A stretch of DNA of 57,983 bases. Source: Hinthialibacter sp964556895. Lineage in GTDB: Bacteria; Hinthialibacterota; Hinthialibacteria; Hinthialibacterales; Hinthialibacteraceae. Location: positions 1-57,983 of the forward strand of contig CAZKYC010000019.1 in assembly GCA_964556895.1 (NCBI GenBank), in the 5' to 3' direction. The position numbers and the translations under genes were made by a program. Positions 43,654 through 52,127 of the stretch are shown piece after piece; the stretch's first letter is position 1; every line of letters begins with the position of its first letter. The notes under the pieces were generated by a model. The model was not told the origin of the DNA and ran no database searches. It was given only the letters and a program-made list of their open reading frames with translations.

Positions 43654-45324
43654 ATGAATCCTACCCAACTAAACCGACGTACATTTATCGGCGCCAGCGC
43701 CGCTGCGCTCACGCTGCCCCAGGCTTCAACCGCAGCAGATCATGAACGCCCCAATGTGATTCTAATCATGACCGACGACCAGGGGTATGGGGATTTAGGC
43801 GTCCATGGCAATGACCAGATTCGCACACCGAACGTAGACGCCTTCGCCAAAGAGAGCGTTCACATACCGTTCTTTTATGTATGCCCGGTTTGCGCGCCAA
43901 CCCGCGCATGTCTGATGACAGGGCGATACAACTATCGAACTGGGGTTGTTGATACCTACCTAGGCCGCGCCATGATGCACAGCGAAGAAGAAACGCTGGC
44001 CGAAATGCTCAGCGCGGCTGGGTATCAGACAGGCATCTTCGGCAAATGGCACTTGGGCGACAACGCGCCGCTTCGCGCTCACGACCAAGGGTTTCACGAA
44101 TCGCTGGTTCACATGGGCGGCGGCATCGGCCAACCCTCCGACCCTCCCGGCAACCGCTACTTTGATCCACAGCTTTCGCACAATGGCGAGACCAAGACGT
44201 ACAAAGGCTACTGCACTGACATCTTCACAGACGCCTGTATTGATTTCATCAAAAACAATAAAGACAAACCGTTTTTTGCATACCTGTCGACCAATACGCC
44301 CCACACGCCGCTACAAATTCATGAAGACTATGTGAAGCCCTATCGCGAGATGGGCCTGGATGACGTTACCGCCAAAATATACGGCATGGTCGAAAACATC
44401 GACGACAACGTCGGTAAATTGTTAAAGGCGTTAGACAAAAACGGGCTAAAAGAAAACACCATCGTTATTTTCTTGACCGACAATGGGCCGCAACAACAAC
44501 GCTATACCGCCAACCTGCGCGGTCGAAAAGGGTCGGTGTATGAAGGCGGCGTGCGTGTTCCGTTTTATATCCGTTGGCCCCAGCGACTCAAAGCAGGCGC
44601 GTCCGTCGACCGCATCGCCGGACATATAGACGTGGCGCCGACCCTGCTTGAAGCCTGCGGCGTATCAAAGCCTGAAAGCGTCTCGTTTGACGGCAAAAGC
44701 GTCTTGCCTTTGTTAGAGGGCAAGCAAGTCGAATGGAAAGACCGTACATTGTTCATGCAATGGCACCGCGGCGATGAGCCGGAACGTTTTCGCGCCAGCG
44801 CCGCCCGCAGCCAACGTTATAAATTGGTGAATGGCGAAGAATTATATGACATCAAAAACGACCCCGGCGAAACCAATGATATTGCCGCCCAAAATCCCCG
44901 CATCGTCAATCGTCTGAGACGGCAATATCTCAACTGGTTCCGTGATGTATCGGGCGAGCGCGGGTATTTCCCGCCGAGGATCCACATCGGTTCACCGAAT
45001 GAAAACCCGACGATACTGACTCCGCAAGACTGGCGCGGCCCCAGCGCAGGCTGGGGCAAGCAGGCCGTCGGGTATTGGGAAGTCGATGTCTTGGAAGAAA
45101 AACGCTACGATGTCAGGATGCGTTTTGGTCCGATGGATTCCGGCGGCGCAGCGTATTTCAAATTGCGCAATGTGTTGCTGCGCCACGACCTTGAACCAGG
45201 CGATGAATCGCTCACGTTTTCATCGGTGAAATTGCCCAAAGGCCCGTCACGGCTGGAAGCCTGGATCGACCTGGGAGGCCAAGCAATCGGCATGCAATAC
45301 GTCGACCTGATTCAGATGGATTAG
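43654..45324 (+). CDS. TAT-exported sulfatase with C-terminal accessory domain
   Basis: A 556-residue S1 sulfatase: TAT signal 'LNRRTFIGASAAALTLPQ', 'IMTDDQGYGDLGVHG', formylglycine motif CAPTRACLMTGR (Cys80), 'GIFGKWHLGD' and 'FLTDNGPQ'. The tail beyond residue 440 ('GYWEVDVLEEKRYDVRMRFG') is a beta-rich module like that of the sulfatase at 36802. GGAG lies ten bases before ATG 43654; the frame extends upstream to a GTG at 43621 but this would bury the signal peptide. The next sulfatase begins three bases after its stop. Confidence 0.93.
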   Translation: MNPTQLNRRTFIGASAAALTLPQASTAADHERPNVILIMTDDQGYGDLGVHGNDQIRTPNVDAFAKESVHIPFFYVCPVCAPTRACLMTGRYNYRTGVVDTYLGRAMMHSEEETLAEMLSAAGYQTGIFGKWHLGDNAPLRAHDQGFHESLVHMGGGIGQPSDPPGNRYFDPQLSHNGETKTYKGYCTDIFTDACIDFIKNNKDKPFFAYLSTNTPHTPLQIHEDYVKPYREMGLDDVTAKIYGMVENIDDNVGKLLKALDKNGLKENTIVIFLTDNGPQQQRYTANLRGRKGSVYEGGVRVPFYIRWPQRLKAGASVDRIAGHIDVAPTLLEACGVSKPESVSFDGKSVLPLLEGKQVEWKDRTLFMQWHRGDEPERFRASAARSQRYKLVNGEELYDIKNDPGETNDIAAQNPRIVNRLRRQYLNWFRDVSGERGYFPPRIHIGSPNENPTILTPQDWRGPSAGWGKQAVGYWEVDVLEEKRYDVRMRFGPMDSGGAAYFKLRNVLLRHDLEPGDESLTFSSVKLPKGPSRLEAWIDLGGQAIGMQYVDLIQMD

Positions 45325-45327
45325 GCC

Positions 45328-46650
45328 ATGACACTATCAAGACGTTCATTTCTTCAAAGCGCCGCTATGCTCGCCGCCGCGCCGAATACGCTCACGTCAA
45401 CGCGCAAGCCAAACTTCGTCGTCATTCTCGCCGACGACATGGGGCATGGCGATTTAAGTTGTTATGGCAATACAGAAATCCAAACGCCCCACCTCGATGC
45501 TCTTGCCCAAGGCGGGATACGCTTTACTGACTTTCATTCCAGCGGCGCGGTGTGCAGCCCCACCCGCGCGGGATTGTTGACCGGGCGGTATCAACAACGT
45601 TGCCAGGTGCCCGGCGTGGTCAATGTCGGCAAGTATCGCGACAAGGGGCTGCCGTTACGTGAGATCACCTTCGCCGAACGCCTGAAAGATTCAGGGTATA
45701 AAACTGCTATCTACGGCAAATGGCATTTGGGGTATCAGAAAAAATTCAATCCGACCAACCAGGGCTTCGACCACTTTCGCGGCTATGTCAGCGGCAACGT
45801 CGATTACATCTCTCACATCGACCAGGCGGGCCATGAAGACTGGTGGGAGAACGACCAACTCTCTCCTGAAGAGGGCTACTCGACCCATCTCATCACTCAA
45901 CACTCTGTCAAATTTATTGAAGAGAATCGCGATAATCCCTTCTGTTTATATGTCGCGCATGAATCGCCCCACTATCCATACCAGGGGCCTGAGGACAAAG
46001 CCGACCGCACCATTGGCGGCGAGTTTGATAATCACGGCTCACGAAACGACCAAAAGGCCGCCTACAAAACTATGATCGAAGAGATGGACAAAGGCGTCGG
46101 CGAGATAGTGGCCACGCTAAAGAAGCATGACCTGGAGCAAGACACCTTTATCTTTTTCTTCTCTGACAACGGCGCGACCAAAGTCGGCTCAAACAGGCCT
46201 TTGCGAGCAGGAAAAGGCACGCTTTGGGAAGGCGGTCATCACGTCCCGGCGATCGCCTATTGGCCGGGGCGCATTCAACCAGGCGTTTCTGATGAACTCA
46301 CAATCAGTTTAGACCTCTTTCCAACTATATTATCATTTGCTGGCGTTGAGCCGCCAACCGACCGCCCCATCGACGGCATTGACTTGTCGCCGTTGTTGTT
46401 TGAGAACAAGAAGTTACCTGAGCGCAAGTTATTCTGGGCGTTTAACAATCAGCGAGCCGTGAGGTTAAATGACTGGAAACTTGTGACGACAAAAACACAA
46501 GACAGACTGAATATCGAGTTGTTTAATTTACGAGACGATCTTGGCGAAACAAACAACCTTGCTTCTCAAAGGCCACGTCTAACAAAAGACATGCAGCAGT
46601 ATCTAAAAACGTGGGAAAAAGAGGTAAGACTCAACGAACTCGCTTGGTAG
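45328..46650 (+). CDS. Exported sulfatase, second gene of a pair
   Basis: A 440-residue S1 sulfatase without the accessory tail. TAT-type signal 'MTLSRRSFLQSAAMLAAAP', 'VILADDMGHGDLSCYG', formylglycine motif CSPTRAGLLTGR (Cys76), 'AIYGKWHLGYQ' and 'FFFSDNGATK'. It follows three bases after the sulfatase at 43654, so the pair is one transcript and probably removes two different sulfate groups from the same glycan. Confidence 0.93.
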   Translation: MTLSRRSFLQSAAMLAAAPNTLTSTRKPNFVVILADDMGHGDLSCYGNTEIQTPHLDALAQGGIRFTDFHSSGAVCSPTRAGLLTGRYQQRCQVPGVVNVGKYRDKGLPLREITFAERLKDSGYKTAIYGKWHLGYQKKFNPTNQGFDHFRGYVSGNVDYISHIDQAGHEDWWENDQLSPEEGYSTHLITQHSVKFIEENRDNPFCLYVAHESPHYPYQGPEDKADRTIGGEFDNHGSRNDQKAAYKTMIEEMDKGVGEIVATLKKHDLEQDTFIFFFSDNGATKVGSNRPLRAGKGTLWEGGHHVPAIAYWPGRIQPGVSDELTISLDLFPTILSFAGVEPPTDRPIDGIDLSPLLFENKKLPERKLFWAFNNQRAVRLNDWKLVTTKTQDRLNIELFNLRDDLGETNNLASQRPRLTKDMQQYLKTWEKEVRLNELAW

Positions 46651-46672
46651 TTCATGCGTAATACTGTAGGGA

Positions 46673-47100
46673 TTTGGCGGAAGTGGATACCCCGTCATTA
46701 TGGCCATCCAACCCGACGCCAGCGGTAAAGTGAACGATACTCATGTCGCTTGTATCGTGAATCGCAACATTCCTGAAATCCCTTTCCCGCTCAATTACCA
46801 GGGGCGTATCTATATGATTCGCGTCGGGGGCATCTTGGCGTGTATTGACGCTGAAACAGGGGAGTTACTCTATCGAGGCCGGGTAAATTCAATGGGGCAG
46901 TTCAGCGCGTCACCCATCGCGGCGAATGGCCATGTGTATGTCGCTTCAACCTATGGCTTGGTTACGATTCTGGCGGCGGACGATGAATGAAACGTGGTGA
47001 AACATTTTACCTGGGCGAAGAAATTCTATCGACGCCGGCGATTGTTGATAGTGATCTAATTGTTCGCGCCAACCAGCGGTTGCATCTGTTTGAAGGTTGA
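46673..47100 (+). pseudogene. Decayed fragment of a PQQ-like beta-propeller protein
   Basis: The frame from 46673 reads FGGSGYPVIMAIQPDASG then 'YQGRIYMIRVGGILACIDAETGELLYRGR' and 'FSASPIAANGHVYVASTYGLVTIL', the last blades of an outer PQQ-like propeller. It has a stop at 46988-46990, and the expected continuation 'LGEEILSTPAIVDSDLIVRAN' follows in another frame (46987-47100). The N-terminal bulk of such proteins (usually about 400 residues) is missing and a stop lies just upstream. It is thus a truncated, frameshifted remnant. The next 190 bases hold nothing recognisable. Confidence 0.8.
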
Positions 47101-47293
47101 TTAGATTGGGAAAGGCGAACCTCCTGGTGAGCCACAATTAAGTGCAACCATATTACATTTTCACGGCTCGTCGGGAGACTCGCCCTCTCCCCAAGTTTAC
47201 ACCATTTACTCATCGTTGATATTGATCAGTAAAATGAATGGTGAGAAAAGGCGATTTTCAATTTTTTCTTTCCTGCGTTTCAAATAACTAGAA

Positions 47294-48535
47294 TTAAAAG
47301 TCACACGGGACCACATACACCACATCGCCGTTTTTTATTGTCTTTCGTCCGCCCGCGTCCCAGATCGCCTGTTCAGCGACAGCGGCGATGCGTTCAACGA
47401 TTTCACTAATGGGCGTCACTACGGCGATCTTGTCGCGAGTGTAATTGATATATTGGTCATTGAAGGGTTTGTTCCACAGGCCTTCTCTGACAAAGTCTTT
47501 GGTCAGCGCGTCGGGTATCGCCTTGGCGCCGTTCAACACGCCCATTAGCCCGGCGCAAGTCGCCGCCTGGTTATCACAGTCATACCCCGCGGAGACGGCG
47601 ATGCCGGTGGTTTTCATAAAGTCGCCCTTGCCATACAACACCGCCATGATTCCACACAGACCGTTCTGAAGCGAAGACACCACCGAGACGGGGGCTTCAT
47701 AGCTGCCTTTTTTATAGCGGTGATATTTGTCGTGTATGAGTTTTCGCGTGTCGCGCCAGTCGTTGTTTTGTTTATGCCATTTGATGACATCGAGCATGCC
47801 TTCATAGAACGGGCCTTCTTGTGGGACCGCCTTGAGCGCCATTTTGACCAGTTTCTCGGTGTCGTCTTCAAAGAACGCGGCGCTATACATCACGGCGTAG
47901 GCAACCGTCGGGTGAACGCCCCAGTCGTCATTGGTGATGCGGGCGCCCCAATCCGCGCGTTTGGCGGCGGCTTGGGTCATGCCAGGGTAAAACGCGCTCC
48001 AGATTTCGTTGACTAGTTGGGGGTCAATCTGAAACCAGTTTTCATTGTGTTCTTTCTTGCCTGTATCGGGCGCGGCCAGGCCTTGTTCCATTAAGTTGCG
48101 CGCGGTGCGGTTGGCCACCCAGATTTTTCGGTTGATGTGGGTTTTCCACATTTGGGTGATTTCTTGATAGGTCAAATCAAGGCCATATTTCTCGACTGCA
48201 TGAAGAGTGACAAATTCAATATCCGTGTCGTCATCTGAGAATGCTCCTTCGACCGCCGCCGCCACGATGGGAATAAAGCCGCGATGGTCATTGCGGTTCA
48301 ATCGAATCGACTCGTCATCGTTGTAGGTGTAATAACGGTCGACCAAGAACGGAATCGGCTCATCCACATAGACGTTTTCAAACGGGAACCCCATGTAGTT
48401 GCCGACGAGTTGACCGACCCAGAACCCTGTCAATTTATCGATTAACTCGTCTCGTGTGATTGAGCGCTCTTTTGCGATTGATGGGCCGATGGAGAGTGTG
48501 AACATTATCGTGAATAGTAGAGTACGCATTTTCAT
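47294..48535 (-). CDS. Exported ADP-ribosylglycohydrolase family protein
   Basis: A 413-residue all-helical ARH/crystallin-J1 type protein behind a signal peptide (MKMRTLLFTIMFTLSIGPSIA). The metal-binding signatures are 'FSDDDTDIEFV' and 'SAGYDCDNQAATCAGLMG', corresponding to the two Asp-rich motifs of dinuclear Mg hydrolases. Exported members in carbohydrate gene clusters probably hydrolyse something other than ADP-ribose, perhaps a glycoside; this is unproven. ATG 48535 has GGGAG at five bases; the frame open to 48589 would hide the signal. Divergent from the pectate lyase gene. Confidence 0.88.
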   Translation of the reverse strand: MKMRTLLFTIMFTLSIGPSIAKERSITRDELIDKLTGFWVGQLVGNYMGFPFENVYVDEPIPFLVDRYYTYNDDESIRLNRNDHRGFIPIVAAAVEGAFSDDDTDIEFVTLHAVEKYGLDLTYQEITQMWKTHINRKIWVANRTARNLMEQGLAAPDTGKKEHNENWFQIDPQLVNEIWSAFYPGMTQAAAKRADWGARITNDDWGVHPTVAYAVMYSAAFFEDDTEKLVKMALKAVPQEGPFYEGMLDVIKWHKQNNDWRDTRKLIHDKYHRYKKGSYEAPVSVVSSLQNGLCGIMAVLYGKGDFMKTTGIAVSAGYDCDNQAATCAGLMGVLNGAKAIPDALTKDFVREGLWNKPFNDQYINYTRDKIAVVTPISEIVERIAAVAEQAIWDAGGRKTIKNGDVVYVVPCDF

Positions 48536-48629
48536 TTTTCTCCCTTTGTGACAGCCTGACGGCGAAATTTGATTAGAGTTATGATTCAATAGATCGAGAT
48601 AAAAAGCAACTCTTGGGAGTGTGATTTCT

Positions 48630-49973
48630 ATGAAACACTATGGACTGACCAACTTGTCTATTTTGATCGTTGTCTTGTTTTCTGATTATTCTTACGGACA
48701 ACAAGAAGACAAACAGTTCGCACGCCAAGTTGAAGCGTCTTTGCGAAGCGCTTTGAATTACGCCGCGACGCTGCAGCGAAACGGCGGCTGGGCGATGGCG
48801 TGGACCGAAGACCTTGAATTCACCTTCGGCGAACACCGCATCAAAGACCACCACCTCATTGTTGTTCAGCCTCCCTCGACGCCAGGAACCGGGATGACAT
48901 TCTTGCGGGCGAGCCAGGCGCTTAATGACGACAACTATTTAGAAATTGCCAACCATGCGGCGCAGGCGCTAATCGCCGGGCAATTAGCCAATGGCGGTTG
49001 GCCGCATGAATTCTACCCAGACAAAGAAAAACGGACGACCGCAACGTTTGATGATGACGTCACTCAAGGCGCGACGCGCTTTCTTCTCGCCATGTACCAG
49101 GAGACGCAAGACGCATCCATCGAAACCGCCGTCAAACGCGCCGCCCAGTTTATGTTGGATTCACAATACAAAAACGGCGGGTGGCCGCAACGTTATCCGA
49201 CCGGGGGCGGGTATGGAAAAAACATCACGCTCAATGACCAGGCGATGATGGATGTCATGCGCACGCTGTTTCTTTGTTATCATGAGTTTGGCGACAAGCG
49301 CTATCGTGAAGCCGCAATTCGCGGGGCGGATTGTTTCGTTGAATTACGCGGCGCCCCTCCCCAGGCGGGATGGGCGCAACAATTCACTCCAGACGGTAAG
49401 CCTGATTCCGCCCGCGCCTTTGAACCGGTTGGATTAAGCACGTCAGAGTCAATGGACGCCGCCAGAGTATTAAAAGAGGTCTATATCGAAACCGGCGACA
49501 AGAAATACTTAGAGGCTTGCTTGCCCGTGTTTGAATGGATGAAACGTTCACAATTAAAGAATGGTAAATGGGCGCGGCTGTATGAATACGGCAGCAACCG
49601 CGCGATTTACTCAACTGCTGAAGGTGAAATCATCTATAACGTTGACCAAGCCAGGCCCGGATATGGCTGGCAAGGCGGGTATTACGACAAAAAACTCGAA
49701 GCCGAAATCAAAAAACTACTGAAGTTACCTATAGACCAACGCAAGATTGAAACAAAACCAAAGTCGCTTTCCCTATTGAAGAAACAAGCCCAAGCGGTTA
49801 TTCAAGAACTCGACGCCCAAGGGCGCTGGGTGATTCCATTATCAGGGACGATGCGGCGCTTTTTTTTAGAAGCAACTAGCAAGAACGATACAACCCTTGG
49901 TTGCATTCATTCCCGGACAATTGAGTACAATTCCAGCATCTTGATTGACTGTTTAAACGCGATGAATGAGTAA
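48630..49973 (+). CDS. Secreted pectate lyase (PL10-type)
   Basis: A 447-residue secreted enzyme cleaving polygalacturonate by beta-elimination. Signal peptide (…LSILIVVLFSDYSYG), then an alpha/alpha toroid with repeats 'ANGGWPHEFYP', 'TTATFDDDVTQGATRF', 'KNGGWPQRYPTGGGYG' and 'SMDAARVLKEVY', as in the Pec_lyase family. ATG 48630 has GGGAG about eleven bases upstream; a GTG nine bases earlier is possible. Divergent from the ADP-ribosylglycohydrolase-like gene with about 95 bases between, so they may be induced together. Fits the PL11 lyase at 7212. Confidence 0.87.
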   Translation: MKHYGLTNLSILIVVLFSDYSYGQQEDKQFARQVEASLRSALNYAATLQRNGGWAMAWTEDLEFTFGEHRIKDHHLIVVQPPSTPGTGMTFLRASQALNDDNYLEIANHAAQALIAGQLANGGWPHEFYPDKEKRTTATFDDDVTQGATRFLLAMYQETQDASIETAVKRAAQFMLDSQYKNGGWPQRYPTGGGYGKNITLNDQAMMDVMRTLFLCYHEFGDKRYREAAIRGADCFVELRGAPPQAGWAQQFTPDGKPDSARAFEPVGLSTSESMDAARVLKEVYIETGDKKYLEACLPVFEWMKRSQLKNGKWARLYEYGSNRAIYSTAEGEIIYNVDQARPGYGWQGGYYDKKLEAEIKKLLKLPIDQRKIETKPKSLSLLKKQAQAVIQELDAQGRWVIPLSGTMRRFFLEATSKNDTTLGCIHSRTIEYNSSILIDCLNAMNE

Positions 49974-49989
49974 GGCCATGTTGAATTTA

Positions 49990-50247
49990 GGTTCTTCCGA
50001 TATTTGAGTATTTCCCTTGCTGGATGACCTGTAATTTGGTCAAAAAACGATATTCGTCCTATCAATAATAGACAATCCAACTCAGGCATGGGTGCAACTC
50101 AGTGAGCGCCTGTGCAAAAAGGCGGAGCCGCACTGAAGCGAGCAGAGTTGTACCCATGCCAAATACAACGATAAAAAATCATCCTTGAGATCATGTCTGG
50201 AAATTTTAATTCAATTTGAGAGAACGTATCCAATTCCCGGATGAGCC
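49990..50247 (+). mobile_element. MITE-like element, copy B (258 bp)
   Basis: Termini GGTTCTTCCGATATTTGAGT and, inverted, GGCTCATCCGGGAATTGGAT. The element is flanked by a perfect 8-base target duplication TGAATTTA (49982-49989 and 50248-50255). It holds the 76-bp core at 50085-50160 and no coding frame. It lies between the pectate lyase and ppk2 genes, in the same direction as copy C. Confidence 0.95.
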
Positions 50248-50355
50248 TGAATTTATTCAAAAAAAAAGAATCTATTTTCCGAAACGAGTTATCTCAACTA
50301 TAATAGCCATGATTTTTGAGTTGAAATCTAAGTTTCAGTTTGTGCGTTGGTTACT

Positions 50356-51855
50356 ATGCTGGAATCACTCGATTTAGACGTATCCCTCCCTAAAGAGGGG
50401 TACAAAGAAGCGTTCTCTCCACTCAAAGACCGTATCGTTGAGCAACAGCGGGCTATCGTCGAAGCCGAGCGGCCTGTTCTGATTGTTTTTGAGGGTATGG
50501 AAGCCAGCGGCAAAGGCGACAGCATCCGCCAGGTGGTCGCGCCGCTTGATCCTCGCGGGTTTAAAGTCCACCTGATGAACAGCGTTCTGACTGACGATGA
50601 GAGATTGTGGCCTAAATTGCGCCGCCATTGGTTGAGAACCCCCAAGCGAGGTGAAATCGCCATCTATGACCGTTCCTGGTATATGGAAACCATAATGGAG
50701 CGCGTCGACGGCAATATGACAGACTCTGAGTGGAGCACATGGATTGACGAGGTCAAACAATTTGAGCGCCAGCTGATTGATGGTGGCACCATCTTGATTA
50801 AATTCTGGCTGCATATCAGTAAGAAAGAACAACGCAACCGCTTTAAGACCCGCGAAAAAAGCGCGTATGAAGGTTGGCGCGTGGGCAAAGATGAATGGAA
50901 GCGCAATAAGCAATTTGTCCACTATATAGACGCTGCGGATAACATCATCGTTGAAACAGACACTCCCTACGCCCCGTGGACGCTGGTTCCATCAACGGAC
51001 CGCCGTTACCGCCGGGTGATTGTCATGCGCACGATCATCGAAACCCTGGCCCGCGCGCTTGAGACCCCTCCCGCGACGACCGCATTTGTTAACCATGTGC
51101 CCACGCCGTATGAAATTCGCGGCAGCGAAGAAGGCACACTTCTCGACAAGACCAACACATCGGTCGAAATTTCTCGCGACCAATATCGCGAAGAGCTCGA
51201 TCAATACCAGATGCGCCTGCGCCAGTTAGAATTTGGCTGTTACGCCAAGCGGCTGCCTGTCATATTGGTGTATGAAGGCTGGGACGCGGCGGGCAAAGGC
51301 GGCAACATCAACCGCCTGACCCAGAAATTGGATCCGCGCGGCTATAACGTGATCCCCATCTCAGCGCCGCAAGGCGAAGAGGCGACGAAACATTACTTGT
51401 GGCGGTTTTGGCGCCACGCCCCTAAAGCGGGCCACTTCGCGATCTTTGACCGCTCATGGTATGGGCGCGTGATGGTCGAACGAATCGAAGGCTTCTGTCG
51501 TGAAGACGAATGGAAGCGCGCCTACTATGAAATCAATGAATTTGAACGGCACCTGGCTGACTTTGGCACCGTCATCGTCAAGTTTTGGCTGCACATCAGC
51601 AAAGAAGAACAACTTAGGCGGTTTGAAGAACGAGAGAATAACCCCAGAAAGCGGTATAAATTAACCGAAGAAGATTGGCGCAACCGCGAAAAATGGGACG
51701 ACTATAATATCGCCGTTTCTGAGATGATCGAACGAACCAACACCAACTACGCCCCCTGGGTCATCGTTGAAGGCGACTGTAAACTGTATGCGCGAATCAA
51801 GACCCTCAAAACGTTGGTCCACATGCTAGAAGAAAGGTTAAAATCTGCAAATTAG
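50356..51855 (+). CDS. Two-domain polyphosphate kinase 2 (polyP:AMP phosphotransferase type)
   Basis: A 499-residue protein with two PPK2 domains. Domain 1 has Walker A 'FEGMEASGKGDSI' (residues 45-57) and lid/Walker B 'IYDRSWYMETIMERV'; domain 2 has 'YEGWDAAGKGGNINRL' near residue 307 and 'IFDRSWYGRVMVERIEGF'. Two-domain PPK2 enzymes (class II) phosphorylate AMP to ADP with polyphosphate. In known members the C-terminal domain is catalytic; here both P-loops look intact. ATG 50356 lacks a strong ribosome site. The gene is framed by two mobile element copies, the second inserted so that its target duplication holds the stop codon. Confidence 0.92.
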   Translation: MLESLDLDVSLPKEGYKEAFSPLKDRIVEQQRAIVEAERPVLIVFEGMEASGKGDSIRQVVAPLDPRGFKVHLMNSVLTDDERLWPKLRRHWLRTPKRGEIAIYDRSWYMETIMERVDGNMTDSEWSTWIDEVKQFERQLIDGGTILIKFWLHISKKEQRNRFKTREKSAYEGWRVGKDEWKRNKQFVHYIDAADNIIVETDTPYAPWTLVPSTDRRYRRVIVMRTIIETLARALETPPATTAFVNHVPTPYEIRGSEEGTLLDKTNTSVEISRDQYREELDQYQMRLRQLEFGCYAKRLPVILVYEGWDAAGKGGNINRLTQKLDPRGYNVIPISAPQGEEATKHYLWRFWRHAPKAGHFAIFDRSWYGRVMVERIEGFCREDEWKRAYYEINEFERHLADFGTVIVKFWLHISKEEQLRRFEERENNPRKRYKLTEEDWRNREKWDDYNIAVSEMIERTNTNYAPWVIVEGDCKLYARIKTLKTLVHMLEERLKSAN

Positions 51856-51856
51856 T

Positions 51857-52113
51857 GGTTCTTCCGATATTTGAGTATTTCCCTTGCTGGATGACCTGGA
51901 ATTTGGTCAAAAACGATATTCGTCCTTTCAATAATAGACAATCCAACTTAGGCATGGGTGCAACTCAGGGAGCGCCTGTGCAAAAAGGCGGAGCCGCACT
52001 GAAGCGAGCAGAGTTGTACCCATGCCAAATACAACGATAAAAAATCATTCTTGAGATCGTGTCTGGAAATTGTAATTCAATTTGAGAGAACGTATCCAAA
52101 TCCCGGATGAGCC
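51857..52113 (+). mobile_element. MITE-like element, copy C (257 bp)
   Basis: Termini as in copy B, core at 51951-52026. It is flanked by a perfect 8-base duplication AAATTAGT (51849-51856 and 52114-52121), which contains the TAG stop codon of ppk2. Copies B and C differ at about nine positions by eye. The element fills the convergent spacer between ppk2 and the FapA gene. Confidence 0.95.
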
Positions 52114-52127
52114 AAATTAGTTGCGAA

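Noticed and set aside
32017..52026. CRISPR array made from the repeated 76-bp units
   Set aside because: The copies are kilobases apart, palindromic and mostly inside transposable elements; there are no regular spacers or cas genes.
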